DNA of 64,000 nt from an uncultured Roseicyclus sp. GTDB lineage: Bacteria; Pseudomonadota; Alphaproteobacteria; Rhodobacterales; Rhodobacteraceae. The position numbers were made by a program, and so were the translations under genes. The notes under the pieces were generated by a model, which made no database searches, was not told the DNA's origin, and worked only from the letters and a program-made list of their open reading frames with translations. Positions 16,883 through 26,072 of this stretch are shown here, piece after piece. Location: contig CANLEH010000001.1 of NCBI GenBank assembly GCA_947489665.1, positions 902,501 to 966,500 of the forward strand, read 5' to 3'. Position 1 is the first letter of the stretch. Every line of letters begins with the position of its first letter.

Positions 16883-17383
16883 TCAGGTGGCGTCCCGCTT
16901 GGTCAGCATCACGCTGATCAGGTCCGCCACCTCTTTCGCCTCGGCCCGTTTGGTCACACCGCCAACCGCCAACGTGCGCCCCGCCCGCCACCACAGGCCG
17001 GGCGCATAAACCCGGCCAACGGGCGTCTTCAGTTTGACCAGAAAGCCACCGGCGGGTTTGAACGCGAACAGACCCCGATCGACCCGCTCGATATTATCTA
17101 CGGTGGTCAGCACCCGGCCACCAACTTCCCGAAGCTCAGACCGGGTCAGCGCAATCACGTGAGATGACGCGCGCCACATGGCGACGGCCAACCAGATGCA
17201 AAGCGCACCAAAGATGACCAGAAAGGCCAGCCACCCCAGATCAGCGGGTGGCCGCATCCCGGCAATCAACAGCAGCAACGTTCCCAACGCGCCGGCCATG
17301 CCAACGGCAGCCACGCGACGGCTGGTGTTTGGCGTGATCTCGGCCAGCACCTCGTTCGGGTCTTCTTTTGTCTTCCGCGCCAT
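16883..17383 (-). CDS. Small membrane protein, PH-like C-terminus
   Basis: A 166-residue protein with two adjacent transmembrane helices (about residues 28-43 and 50-68). A soluble C-terminal part follows with the strand-rich pattern SHVIALTRSELREV and TTVDNIERVDRGL seen in bacterial PH-like or YcxB-like domains. No family is firmly recognised. It is convergent with the dehydrogenase gene; the 7-bp gap begins a GACGCC/GGCGTC stem that could act as a weak shared terminator. Upstream it diverges from the pirin gene. Confidence 0.7.
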   Translation of the reverse strand: MARKTKEDPNEVLAEITPNTSRRVAAVGMAGALGTLLLLIAGMRPPADLGWLAFLVIFGALCIWLAVAMWRASSHVIALTRSELREVGGRVLTTVDNIERVDRGLFAFKPAGGFLVKLKTPVGRVYAPGLWWRAGRTLAVGGVTKRAEAKEVADLISVMLTKRDAT

Positions 17384-17472
17384 CGCACACCTTCCGTGCC
17401 TTCGCGCAGAATGGACGCGCGGGCTGCCACGGCATACTTGCCCTTCATCTACCCCGCAAGGAGAGTTCGCCC

Positions 17473-18384
17473 ATGTCGATCCGACCCATACTGGAAACCC
17501 GTGCCGCCCAACCCACGATGGAGGGCGCCGGCGTACACCTGCACCGCGCATTCGGTTTCCAGGATCCGTCCGAGCTGGACCCCTTCCTGTTGTTCGATGA
17601 TTTCCGCAACGACGATCCCGCATTCTACGCCAAGGGCTTCCCCTGGCACCCGCACCGGGGGATCGAGACGATCACCTACGTTCTGGAAGGCACGGTGGAG
17701 CATTCCGACAGCCTTGGGAACAGCGGCAAGCTGGGGGCAGGGTCGGTGCAATGGATGACGGCGGGCTCTGGCATCTTGCATCAAGAGATGCCGCTGGGGA
17801 ACGCCAAAGGCCAGATGCACGGCTTCCAGCTTTGGGGGAACCTGCCGTCCAACCAGAAGATGACCGCACCGCGCTATCAAGACATTCAGGGCGCGGACAT
17901 TCCCGAGGTGGTCGATGATGATGGCACGCGGGTGCGCGTGATCACGGGGGAGTTCTGGGGCAAGCGCGGGCCCGTGGACGGGATCGCTGCCGATCCGCAG
18001 TACCTCGACGTGACGGTGCCTGCGGGTGTGCGCAAGACCTTCCGGATTGACACCTACCGCCGCGCCTTTGCGTATGTCTTCGAAGGGGCGGGTGCCTTTG
18101 CCGATGCCTCCGCGCCGTCGGGCGTCTTGCTAGAGAAGGAAGTGATGGGTCAGGAGGTCAATATTCGTGACTTGTCAGGTGATCGCACTTTGATCCGGTT
18201 CGGCACCGGCGACGAGGTAACGGTGCAGGCGGGCGAAGACGGTGTCCGGTTCTTGCTGATTTCAGGCGCGCCGATCGAAGAGCCAGTCGCGTGGCATGGC
18301 CCGATCGTGATGAACACACAGGAAGAACTGCAACAGGCGATGCGCGATCTGCGCAATGGGACGTTCATTCAGCCCGCGCATTGA
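17473..18384 (+). CDS. Pirin family protein
   Basis: A 303-residue bicupin. HPHRGIETITY near residue 58 holds the metal-binding His/His/Glu of the N-terminal cupin, and GSGILHQEMP gives the fourth ligand. The C-terminal cupin ends near FGTGDEVTVQAGEDG. AAGGAGAG before the ATG at 17473 decides the start. Pirins are iron-binding and some have quercetinase activity; the physiological substrate here is unknown. Confidence 0.92.
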   Translation: MSIRPILETRAAQPTMEGAGVHLHRAFGFQDPSELDPFLLFDDFRNDDPAFYAKGFPWHPHRGIETITYVLEGTVEHSDSLGNSGKLGAGSVQWMTAGSGILHQEMPLGNAKGQMHGFQLWGNLPSNQKMTAPRYQDIQGADIPEVVDDDGTRVRVITGEFWGKRGPVDGIAADPQYLDVTVPAGVRKTFRIDTYRRAFAYVFEGAGAFADASAPSGVLLEKEVMGQEVNIRDLSGDRTLIRFGTGDEVTVQAGEDGVRFLLISGAPIEEPVAWHGPIVMNTQEELQQAMRDLRNGTFIQPAH

Positions 18385-18390
18385 GTGATG

Positions 18391-18762
18391 TCAGACGGGT
18401 GATTGCCATTGCAAGAAAAGCAGTCCCGCCGCAATGACCACAAGGGCGCGGAACCCGATCTCCGCCGCCAGAAGGCTGCGCCGCTGTGCAGCCCGCGCGC
18501 CCGGCTTGTGACGAGCCAGAGCGGTGCTGATGGTATCGGCCGCGGCGTGCAGGTTGGACGGATCAGTGCGCACGGCCAGCTTCGGATGGGTCAGCCGCGC
18601 TTCGGCGTCGACCAACTCTCGCGCCGCTGCGCGGGCAGCGGGCGGCAGCAAGCGCCCGGCTTTGCGCACGGCTTTGGGGAAGCTGCGCGCACGCACGTTC
18701 AAGCGTTCAGCCATTTGCTGACGCAGCCCTTCGGTGATGTCCAAATAGCGCGCATGATCCAT
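18391..18762 (-). CDS. Conserved small protein with C-terminal membrane helix
   Basis: A 123-residue basic helical protein. A coiled helical N-terminal region (MAERLNVRARSFPKAVRKAGRL begins near residue 17) leads to a single C-terminal transmembrane segment (ALVVIAAGLLFLQW). That topology suggests a tail-anchored membrane protein with its soluble part in the cytoplasm. Function unknown. It ends only 6 bp from the convergent pirin gene. Confidence 0.7.
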   Translation of the reverse strand: MDHARYLDITEGLRQQMAERLNVRARSFPKAVRKAGRLLPPAARAAARELVDAEARLTHPKLAVRTDPSNLHAAADTISTALARHKPGARAAQRRSLLAAEIGFRALVVIAAGLLFLQWQSPV

Positions 18763-18871
18763 CGAATCGGCCCCCTTTGCCGCAACCCGTTGAATCTACG
18801 CCCGTCGCGCGTATCGCTCAAGGACAGGATCAGGCTGGTTTTGCAGCGCATGACATCCTATCGAGGGGGCC

Positions 18872-19630
18872 ATGTTGAAGACATACACACATGGCCAAGC
18901 GACGGACCGCCCTCCGGTGCTCATCGTTCATGGACTTTTTGGCTCTGCCCGGAATTGGGGCGTGATCGCCAAACGGATGTCCGACACGCGGCAGGTCGTT
19001 GCGGTCGACATGCGCAATCATGGGCAGAGTTTCTGGGCCGCACCGCATGACTACCCGGCCATGGCATCAGACCTGGCCGAGGTGATTGGCAGCCTCGATG
19101 GACCGGTTGATGTGATTGGGCATTCCATGGGTGGCAAGGCGTCGATGGTGTTGGCGCTGGAACGTCCTGAAATCGTTCGAAAACTGATCGTCGCGGATAT
19201 TGCTCCTGTGGCGTACTCGCATACGCAGCAGGGGATGATTGATGCGATGCGGGCAGTTGATCTAAGCACCGTGGAAACGCGAGGGGACGCGGATCGGCAG
19301 CTTGCGAATTTCGTGGAGGATCAAGGGGTTCGAGCGTTTCTGTTGCAATCGTTGGATGTGAAGGCGAAGGCGTGGCGGTTGAATTTGGATCAGTTGGAAG
19401 CCGATATGGATGCGATCATCGGGTTTCCGAGCGTTTCGGGCACTTTCGCGGGTCCGGTTTTCATGCTGTCCGGTGCGGAATCCGATTACGTCACGCGCGA
19501 GCACCGACCTGAAATCAAACGACTTTTCCCCACCGCACGCTTCGCAAAAATCCCGGGGGCGGGGCATTGGGTGCATGCGGAGAGACCGAGAGAGTTTGAA
19601 GAGGCTTGTCGGGTGTTTTTGGATGCTTAG
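18872..19630 (+). CDS. Alpha/beta hydrolase, YbfF-like esterase
   Basis: A 252-residue hydrolase. HGLFGSARNWG near residue 20 forms the oxyanion region. GHSMGGKASM carries the nucleophilic Ser, and GAGHWVHAERP near the C-terminus carries the catalytic His. The Asp is expected in the SGAESDYV region. The pattern matches YbfF-type esterases that act on short acyl or acyl-CoA esters; the substrate is not predictable. No partner genes adjoin it. Confidence 0.9.
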   Translation: MLKTYTHGQATDRPPVLIVHGLFGSARNWGVIAKRMSDTRQVVAVDMRNHGQSFWAAPHDYPAMASDLAEVIGSLDGPVDVIGHSMGGKASMVLALERPEIVRKLIVADIAPVAYSHTQQGMIDAMRAVDLSTVETRGDADRQLANFVEDQGVRAFLLQSLDVKAKAWRLNLDQLEADMDAIIGFPSVSGTFAGPVFMLSGAESDYVTREHRPEIKRLFPTARFAKIPGAGHWVHAERPREFEEACRVFLDA

Positions 19631-19778
19631 CGCTACCGGTTGTGTGCCACGGTGCGGTGTTGCGGAAATGTTGCGGGGCGGCCGAGATGTGGCGGGGCGG
19701 GTTGAATGGTGCTCAGCCACGCGTTAGCCCATACTCACAGGTGCTTTGGACGCGGATTGCATTCCTGATGCGGGGCTC

Positions 19779-19805
19779 GGGCCGGTAACGGTTCCGGGCC
19801 CTTTT
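19779..19805 (+). terminator. Candidate Rho-independent terminator
   Basis: GGGCC...GGCCC with an inner GG/CC pair and one bulged G forms a stem around loop TAACGGTT, followed directly by TTTT. It lies 150 bp after the esterase gene and could end that transcript or a small RNA in the gap. Confidence 0.5.
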
Positions 19806-19895
19806 CATGTCTGTGAAATAGATGAAGGCGCCAGGTGCTCGGACGCGGTCCATGCATTGAGCCGAAGCTCACCCTGACGCCTTCGAATGGATCAA

Positions 19896-19970
19896 GTCCG
19901 CTTGCGCTTTCTCTCTCCCTTCGCAGGTCCGCTTGCGCTTCCCCACTTGACGCTTGGTCCCCTTGCGGTT
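19896..19970 (+). repeat. Short direct repeat, three copies at about 30-bp spacing
   Basis: GTCCGCTTGCGCTT occurs at 19896-19909 and exactly again at 19927-19940; a degenerate copy GTCCCCTTGCGGTT follows at 19957-19970. The step is 31 then 30 bp. No protein frame explains it. Confidence 0.6.
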
Positions 19971-20483
19971 TCCTATACGCCCCACCACTGCCCTCTGCTT
20001 CGGAAACGCCTTGCCCGTCAATGACTTGCCAACCGTTTCCCAAGCCCTCGATCTTCCACGTGCTGGTTTGAACCGAAGCTCCACCTAGCGCGCTTCCAAC
20101 CTTCGGAGGCCTTGGCGCCCGCTGCGTTGGACAGGTCCTTCGCTGCGGTGAAATCACCTTTCCCGAACAGCCTGCGCCGGGCAATCAAATAGCAGTGCAG
20201 CATGGAACTTTCTTGTGGATGAAATCGGGGAAAACCCTGTGGGAGAGGGGTGTATCCGCTCGCCAGAGGGTTGAGTGCGCACACTTTTCTTCGACTGTGG
20301 AGAGAGGTGTGGAGTGGGGCGTTTTTTCTGCACCTGCGAAGGGAATTTCGCGGGTTTGAGCGGAGAATCGGGGGCACAAGATATTGGGCGATTTGGGCTG
20401 CAAAGGGCGGTTTTGGCAGGTCTGAGGGGGCGATTCCGGGGTTTTGCGGGGAATCGGCGGCCAAAACGCCGGATGAATGATCC

Positions 20484-20523
20484 TGTAGTGAATCTGTAGT
20501 TCTTCTATAACTACAATTGTAGT
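20484..20523 (+). promoter_or_regulatory. Operator-like block of TGTAGT/ACTACA repeats
   Basis: TGTAGT occurs at 20484-20489, 20495-20500 and 20518-20523, and its reverse complement ACTACA at 20510-20515. Two of these form GTAGTT-(7 bp)-AACTAC, and CTACAATTGTAG (20511-20522) is a perfect 12-bp palindrome. The block sits about 60 bp upstream of the BrnA-like gene and is AT-rich, so it may be promoter/operator DNA, possibly for autoregulation. Confidence 0.5.
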
Positions 20524-20585
20524 GCACCTTTCCTTAACCGCCCCACAGGACAGTCAGGACCCGCTTGCAACAATCGAGGCCTGAT

Positions 20586-21038
20586 ATGCCGACACAAAAG
20601 CCCCTGACCAAGACCGCCCGCGCGCATCACTATTACATGTCCGAGGCCATGGCCCGCCTGGAATGGGACCTGCAGAACCACCTGATGGAGGAACGTCGCA
20701 TCCCCGAAGCGTGGCACGACATCGCGACGCGCAAGACGAGCGAGAAGACGCAACTGACGGTGCGTTTCGACGCGGATGTGGTGAAGTTCTTCAAATCCTG
20801 CGGGCCGGGCTATCAGGCGCGAATGAACGACGTGCTGCGGTCGTTCATGCACATGAAGCTGGGCGGGTTCCTGCACGGGCAGGAGACGATTGATGCGTTC
20901 CGCGATGGCGCGCGTGCGGGAGAGGCGCGGCCAAGCTGGACCAAGATGGAGGAGGAGCGACGGCAAATCCGCGAGGATATCGCGGATCAGAAATGGCGCG
21001 CGGAGCAATTGGAGGCAGAGCGCAAGCGCGGCGGGTGA
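20586..21038 (+). CDS. BrnA-like ribbon-helix-helix protein, no BrnT partner
   Basis: A 150-residue protein whose middle part reads TQLTVRFDADVVKFFKS followed by GPGYQARMNDVLRSFM. This matches the BrnA antitoxin family, a ribbon-helix-helix-type DNA-binding fold. The N-terminal 55 residues and the charged C-terminal coil (KMEEERRQIREDIADQ) extend beyond a usual BrnA of about 80-100 residues. No BrnT toxin gene is adjacent on either side. GAGG precedes the ATG at 20586. It may be a stand-alone regulator that binds the repeat block upstream; that is inference. Confidence 0.75.
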   Translation: MPTQKPLTKTARAHHYYMSEAMARLEWDLQNHLMEERRIPEAWHDIATRKTSEKTQLTVRFDADVVKFFKSCGPGYQARMNDVLRSFMHMKLGGFLHGQETIDAFRDGARAGEARPSWTKMEEERRQIREDIADQKWRAEQLEAERKRGG

Positions 21039-21386
21039 TCAGTTGGAATGGACCATGGCGATGACCGTCGCGCGCTCGACCCAATCGGGGGGCGGGGCGG
21101 CGGAGATCTCGGCCAAGTCGCGGCGGACGGCGGGTTGGCTGGCCGGGGGGATCTGGGCGGTCTGGTAGAGGCCGGCGAGCGCGGGGCCGGGGGTGGAGAG
21201 GGCCTCGGTGATTACGGCGGGCTGGTTGGCGGCGAGGAGGTCAGACACGCGGGACCGGCGGGCGTTGTAGGAGGAGTTCTCCACGGCGGTGGCGAGGCCG
21301 GTCACGGGCAGCAGGAGCGGGTTGCCGAGATGGCCCGCGTCGCAGGCGGGGAGGAGGAGGAATGGGAGGGGGAGGAGAGGGCGCAT
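21039..21386 (-). CDS. Small predicted lipoprotein
   Basis: A 115-residue protein with signal MRPLLPLPFLLLPAC; LPAC fits a lipobox, giving an acylated cysteine at position 15. The mature part is rich in Ala and Pro with no recognised domain. The frame stays open to 21587 but the lipoprotein signal fixes the start at 21386. It ends directly against the convergent BrnA-like gene. Confidence 0.65.
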   Translation of the reverse strand: MRPLLPLPFLLLPACDAGHLGNPLLLPVTGLATAVENSSYNARRSRVSDLLAANQPAVITEALSTPGPALAGLYQTAQIPPASQPAVRRDLAEISAAPPPDWVERATVIAMVHSN

Positions 21387-21657
21387 AGGGTCTCTTGTCA
21401 ATGATGCATAAACGCCGACAAAACGAATTAGCAGATAACCTACAACGTGTCTTGTTTCGACGTTGCCATCAAGTTTGGCTTTCAAATGAAGAAGCGCTTC
21501 GATGAACTTTGATCGGTATTGTAGCGCAAGCCGCGACGCACTTCGATGTACGAGAGAACGTAACGTTGCATCGGCTTTTTTTTCCAATGCGTTACGCTCT
21601 TGATCGAACGTATGCTGCTGTGATTACCTTACACGCGAATTTGTAGAGGTAGTCATT

Positions 21658-22746
21658 GTGAAAGATGATCGATCAGTCCCCGTTGCCGAGTTGCGCTCCA
21701 AGTATGGCGACGTCCGCGGAAAGCAGAAGGCATTTACTCGAGAGGTGGAGACTGTTCTACGAAGAGTGATCATGTCCAAGAAGCTTGACGTCGTAAATAT
21801 TGAGGCGCGCACAAAGACCATTGATGGATTCTGCGAAAAAGCACAGCGAGACGATAAATCGTATACTGATCCGATTAGAGAAATTACGGACCTTACAGGT
21901 TGCCGAGTTATCTGCTACTATACGTCCGATATCGAAAAGATAAGCCGAGTAATCCATGAGAATTTTGACGTGGATGGTAAGAATTCCGTAGATAGGTTGT
22001 TTTCGAATAGCCCTGACCAATTTGGGTATCAGTCTAAGCACCTAGTAGTTTCTTTTAACGCAGATCGACTAAAGCTGGAGGATTTCAAGGAATTTAGAAA
22101 TATGAAGGCTGAGATTCAAATTCGCACTTCCCTCCAGCATTCATGGGCCGCTATAGAACACAAACTGCAGTACAAAAACGCGGAGCATATTGCGCCACCG
22201 TTGAAGAGAAAGTTGTTTAGGATTGCAGCGCTTTTGGAGCTGGCCGACGAAGAGTTCAATTATCTCGAAAAGAATATTGGAACAGTAAGAAAGGAAATTA
22301 CAAAGAGCATCGGTGAAGGTGACCTGTCTCAAAGCATTAATGTCGATTCAGTTGATATTTATATCATATCTTCAGGAATAATCCACGAAGTCACCACCTA
22401 TTTCAAAGAAGCAGGATTTTCAATAGCTCCCTCGCCGCCGAGCGCGCGGAAACCAATAGCCAAGCTCATAGACACTCTTATCGTTGCCGAGATTGGAAGC
22501 GTTGCAGAGTTGGAGAAGTTGCTTTTCCGGATCAATCCGAGATCTGCATGGAAAGGGCACGTAGGAGCCTTGTATAATAGCTGGCGCAGGCTTGTGGCAC
22601 ATCCCAAGCCAGTAGTCGATCAATTTACGATTGTGAGAATAATGGTCTGTTTCGCTTCCAATGACAAAATATTTCGACGGGTGCTGCGCGAAGTGCCGTT
22701 CGGCCCAACAATACAAAGTGCACTTCTTGAAACCAAAGGCAGCTGA
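21658..22746 (+). CDS. RelA/SpoT-domain nucleotide pyrophosphokinase-like protein, likely horizontally acquired
   Basis: A 362-residue protein with a RelA/SpoT synthetase domain in residues 45-175. It shows basic R51/K53 (IEARTKTIDGF), metal-binding D78 in ITDLTGCRV, Y124 in GYQSKH and E152 in AEIQIRTSLQHSW. All are positions conserved in active synthetases. There is no HD hydrolase domain and no TGS or ACT domain. About 180 extra C-terminal residues (200-362) are unrecognised. It could make (p)ppGpp or a related alarmone, or be a toxic synthetase of the ToxSAS/CapRel kind, where similar C-terminal extensions control activity. The DNA is visibly AT-richer and uses AT-ending codons more than its neighbours. 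GTG start with GAGG upstream. No antitoxin gene adjoins it. Confidence 0.85.
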   Translation: MKDDRSVPVAELRSKYGDVRGKQKAFTREVETVLRRVIMSKKLDVVNIEARTKTIDGFCEKAQRDDKSYTDPIREITDLTGCRVICYYTSDIEKISRVIHENFDVDGKNSVDRLFSNSPDQFGYQSKHLVVSFNADRLKLEDFKEFRNMKAEIQIRTSLQHSWAAIEHKLQYKNAEHIAPPLKRKLFRIAALLELADEEFNYLEKNIGTVRKEITKSIGEGDLSQSINVDSVDIYIISSGIIHEVTTYFKEAGFSIAPSPPSARKPIAKLIDTLIVAEIGSVAELEKLLFRINPRSAWKGHVGALYNSWRRLVAHPKPVVDQFTIVRIMVCFASNDKIFRRVLREVPFGPTIQSALLETKGS

Positions 22747-22748
22747 GC

Positions 22749-24548
22749 CTACCCATCCATCTTTAGAGCCGAAATAAAGGCCGATTGCGGTATCTCCACC
22801 TTCCCAAACTGCCGCATTTTCTTCTTACCGGCCTTCTGCTTGTCCAGCAACTTCCGTTTCCGCGTGGCATCGCCTCCGTAACACTTCGCGGTGACGTCCT
22901 TGCGCATGGCGCTCAACGTCTCGCGGGCGATGACGCGGCCTCCGATCGCCGCCTGGATCGGGATCTTGAACATGTGGCGGGGGATGAGCTCTTTGAGTTT
23001 CTCGCACATGGCGCGGCCGCGGCCTTCGGCGCGGTCTCGGTGGACCATCATGGATAGGGCGTCGACGGGCTCGTCATTCACAAGGATCGACATTTTCACA
23101 AGGAAATCCTCGCGGTAGCCGATCATCTGGTAGTCGAAGGATGCGTAGCCTTTGGTGACGGATTTCAGGCGGTCGTAGAAGTCGAAGACGACTTCGTTGA
23201 GGGGCAGGTCGTAGACGACCATGGCGCGGGAGCCGGCATAGGTGAGGTCCATCTGGATGCCGCGGCGGTCCTGGCAGAGTTTGAGGACGTCGCCGAGATA
23301 GTCGTCGGGGACGAGGATGGTGGCCTTGATGCGCGGCTCCTCGATGCGGTCGACATGGGTCATGTCGGGCATGTCGGCGGGGTTGTGAAGCTCCATCATC
23401 GAGCCGTCGCGCATGTGAACGTGGTAGATCACGGAGGGCGCGGTGGTGATGAGGTCGATATCGTATTCGCGCTCGAGCCGGTCGCGGATCACTTCGAGGT
23501 GCAGCAGGCCCAGGAAGCCGCAGCGGAAGCCGAAGCCGAGGGCGGCGGAGGTCTCCATCTCGGAGGTGAAGGAGGCGTCGTTGAGGGCGAGTTTCTCGAT
23601 GGCGTCGCGCATGTCTTCGAAGTCGTTGGCGTCGACGGGGAAGAGGCCGCAGAAGACGACGGGTTGGGAGGGTTTGAAGCCGGGGAGCGGGGTTTCGGTG
23701 GGGCGCTTTTCGTGGGTGATCGTGTCGCCGACGCGGGTGTCGCGGACCTGTTTGATGGAGGCGGTGAGGAAGCCCATCTCGCCGGGGCCGAGTTCTGCGA
23801 TGTCCTGCATCTGGGGGCGGAAGACGCCGAGGCGGTCGATGCCGTAGCGGCCGCCGGTGGCCATCATGGCGATCTTGTCGCCTTTTTTGATTTTGCCGTC
23901 GATGACGCGGATCAGGACGACGACGCCGAGGTAGGGGTCATAATAGCTGTCGACCAGCATGGCCTTGAGCGGCGCGTCGGGGTCGCCTTTGGGGGCGGGC
24001 AGGCGGGTGACGATGGCCTCCAGCACATCCGGGATGCCGAGGCCGGTTTTGGCAGAGATTTCGACGGCATCATGGGCTTCGATCCCGATGACATCCTCGA
24101 TCTGTTCGCGGACGCGGTCGGGTTCAGCGGCGGGGAGGTCGACCTTGTTGAGGACGGGAACGATGTCGTGGTCGGCGTCGATGGCCTGGTAGACGTTGGC
24201 GAGCGTCTGCGCCTCGACGCCCTGGGACGCGTCCACCACCAGAAGCGAGCCTTCGACGGCCTGCATGGAGCGGGAGACCTCGTAGGCGAAGTCCACGTGG
24301 CCGGGGGTGTCGATGAGGTTGAGGATATAGGTGTGGCCGTCCTTGGCGGGATATTCGATGCGGACGGTGTTGGCCTTGATGGTGATGCCCCGCTCGCGCT
24401 CGATATCCATGGAGTCGAGGAGTTGTTCCTGCATGTCACGCTCGGCCACGGTGCCGGTCAGCTGGATCAGCCGGTCAGCGAGCGTGGATTTCCCGTGGTC
24501 GATATGGGCCACGATGGAGAAATTTCGGATGCGGTTGAGGTCGGTCAT
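22749..24548 (-). CDS. lepA: Elongation factor 4 (LepA) GTPase
   Basis: A 599-residue ribosome-associated GTPase that back-translocates or remodels stalled ribosomes. G1 is [10 protein letters not shown]3 DTPGHVD and G4 NKVD. The protein has EF-G-like domains and ends with the LepA-specific C-terminal domain ([19 protein letters not shown]), which contacts tRNA. The start at 24548 fits the family N-terminus [10 protein letters not shown]. It is convergent with the RelA/SpoT-like gene, with 2 bp between stops. Confidence 0.97.
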   Translation of the reverse strand: MTDLNRIRNFSIVAHIDHGKSTLADRLIQLTGTVAERDMQEQLLDSMDIERERGITIKANTVRIEYPAKDGHTYILNLIDTPGHVDFAYEVSRSMQAVEGSLLVVDASQGVEAQTLANVYQAIDADHDIVPVLNKVDLPAAEPDRVREQIEDVIGIEAHDAVEISAKTGLGIPDVLEAIVTRLPAPKGDPDAPLKAMLVDSYYDPYLGVVVLIRVIDGKIKKGDKIAMMATGGRYGIDRLGVFRPQMQDIAELGPGEMGFLTASIKQVRDTRVGDTITHEKRPTETPLPGFKPSQPVVFCGLFPVDANDFEDMRDAIEKLALNDASFTSEMETSAALGFGFRCGFLGLLHLEVIRDRLEREYDIDLITTAPSVIYHVHMRDGSMMELHNPADMPDMTHVDRIEEPRIKATILVPDDYLGDVLKLCQDRRGIQMDLTYAGSRAMVVYDLPLNEVVFDFYDRLKSVTKGYASFDYQMIGYREDFLVKMSILVNDEPVDALSMMVHRDRAEGRGRAMCEKLKELIPRHMFKIPIQAAIGGRVIARETLSAMRKDVTAKCYGGDATRKRKLLDKQKAGKKKMRQFGKVEIPQSAFISALKMDG

Positions 24549-24636
24549 GCGGGCGGCCTTGGGTGAGCGTTTCCAAGGGGATGTAGCGTGTGGAGGGGGG
24601 CGAGGAAAGGGGGCGTGACGCCATGTGCCGCCGCCG

Positions 24637-25554
24637 CTAGCGCGTAGCCCCGCTTGCCACAATATCAGCGCCCCGAAACGCGGTTTTGAGATGATCGAAG
24701 GTGACGCGAATTCGGCGGCTTGTATGGATCTCGCGATGGGTCACGAGCCAAGTGGGCATGCGGAAAGTAGGAACCTCTGGAAAGACCTGTTGGAAGTCTT
24801 CGTGCAGAACAGTCACGGAAGTAGGCAGCAACGTAATCCCGGCGCCGGCCCGTGCGAGTTCCAACAGTGCCGGGCCGCAGGTGGTTGTGGTGGTTATGTG
24901 GTCTTCATCGATGGCGACGCCCATGGCATTTAGCTGGGGCAAAAGACCAGCTGCTTCTCCGAAGGCGATGAAGTTCGCGTCCTGTGCGGACTGGAGTGTG
25001 AGCGGACCGTCAAATTCGCTGATGTACGATTTCGCGGCAAAGAACCCGATTTCGAGGTCGGAAATCCGCTGCGCGACAAGGTCGGGTTGGGTGGGCTCGG
25101 CATGGCGGATCGAAATGTCGGCGTCGCGTTTGAGGAGGTCGGCGACTTCGGCACCGGGGCGAAGGTCTATCCGGATGCCGGGGTGAGTGAGCTGAAGTTC
25201 GACAATGATGCGCGGCAATACATAGGTGGCGAGCGCGTCACTACAGGTCAGGCGGACAACGCCACTTGTCGATTGGCTTTGCCCCATCGCCACGCGAGAT
25301 ATCTGGTTGGCGGCGTCACCCATGGCGCGGACATGGTCGAGCAGCTCATGGCCCGCCTCGGTCAGGAACAGGGATCGTGTGGTCCGCTCGAAAAGGGTGA
25401 GGTCGAGTGCCTCTTCCAGCGCCGCGATCTGACGGCTGAGGGTAGGCTGGGATTGCCGCAATGCCCGTGCCGCCCCGGACAGCGAACCGCTTTCAGCGGT
25501 CGCCAGAAAGGCCCGAATATGGTTCCAGTCAAATGACACGCCATCCCAATTCAT
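24637..25554 (-). CDS. LysR-family transcriptional regulator
   Basis: A 305-residue regulator. A winged helix-turn-helix lies in residues 10-70 ([25 protein letters not shown]), followed by a LysR substrate-binding domain. It diverges from the small DUF6326-like gene across an 86-bp AT-rich gap (25555-25640), so that gene is a plausible target. The inducer is unknown. Confidence 0.9.
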   Translation of the reverse strand: MNWDGVSFDWNHIRAFLATAESGSLSGAARALRQSQPTLSRQIAALEEALDLTLFERTTRSLFLTEAGHELLDHVRAMGDAANQISRVAMGQSQSTSGVVRLTCSDALATYVLPRIIVELQLTHPGIRIDLRPGAEVADLLKRDADISIRHAEPTQPDLVAQRISDLEIGFFAAKSYISEFDGPLTLQSAQDANFIAFGEAAGLLPQLNAMGVAIDEDHITTTTTCGPALLELARAGAGITLLPTSVTVLHEDFQQVFPEVPTFRMPTWLVTHREIHTSRRIRVTFDHLKTAFRGADIVASGATR

Positions 25555-25640
25555 ACGTGGATGTATAACTGATCTAGCTATTTCATCAATTTATTTGAGG
25601 GGTGATTTGCGCGACACGCCGTCGGGAAAGGAGTTTCCCG

Positions 25641-26072
25641 ATGTTTCTGTCCCCCTCACACGATCAATACCGCCGCGCGGTGCCAGCCCTTTGGCTGTTC
25701 GCCGTTCTCAACACCATTTTCCGTGATCTGCATGAAATGGCCGAGGCCTCGACCATTGAAGGCATCCTCTCTGGTCAGATGAACGGCGCGCCAGTCACGG
25801 ACACGGCCCTGCTGGTTGGTGGGATCGGCATAACCTTGATGTTGTCGTTGATGCTTTTGTCGGGGCTTGCCACGCCTCGCGTAACACGTTGGTTGAACTT
25901 TGCCGTCGTTGTGCTGGCCGGTTTTGGCATGACATTTGCGCCGCCGAATGACCCCGACGATTATTGGTTCACCGTCGTTGTCGCACTGAGCTTTGCGGCG
26001 ATTTTCATCTTGTCGCTGCGCGTCAGACGCGAGGATACAGTGACCGTCGGAATGGCCTTGTCCCATGGGTGA
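25641..26072 (+). CDS. DUF6326-like four-helix membrane protein
   Basis: A 143-residue integral membrane protein with four predicted helices. The N-terminal ALWLFAVLNTIFRDLHEM and the later TRWLNFAVVVLAG fit the DUF6326 family pattern as I know it. AAAGGAG precedes the ATG. It diverges from the LysR gene and overlaps the following methyltransferase frame. Function unknown. Confidence 0.7.
   Translation: MFLSPSHDQYRRAVPALWLFAVLNTIFRDLHEMAEASTIEGILSGQMNGAPVTDTALLVGGIGITLMLSLMLLSGLATPRVTRWLNFAVVVLAGFGMTFAPPNDPDDYWFTVVVALSFAAIFILSLRVRREDTVTVGMALSHG

Larger units (their letters stand above)
19631..20585 (+). other. Long gene-free stretch (955 bp) with short repeats
   Basis: No convincing gene is visible on either strand. 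Open frames here are short and lack ribosome-binding sites and recognisable motifs. It contains a candidate terminator (19779-19805), a triplicated short repeat with about 30-bp period (19896-19970), two copies of CCGAAGCTCnACC-type sequence (19862 and 20073), and an operator-like repeat block just before the BrnA-like gene (20484-20523). A 61-residue minus-strand frame (20018-20203) is the best coding candidate but is weak. It could be a remnant of a lost gene or a regulatory/RNA-encoding stretch. Confidence 0.6.

Noticed and set aside
20018-20203. Possible 61-residue minus-strand protein in the long gap
   Set aside because: Starts MLHCYLIARRRLFG with only a weak AGAAAG upstream, no family match and no neighbouring operon; kept as part of the gene-free stretch.
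23355-24566. Long plus-strand open frame (403 codons) opposite lepA
   Set aside because: Gly/Val/Asp-rich shadow of the lepA reading frame; lepA carries all GTPase motifs and there is no ribosome-binding site for the antisense frame.
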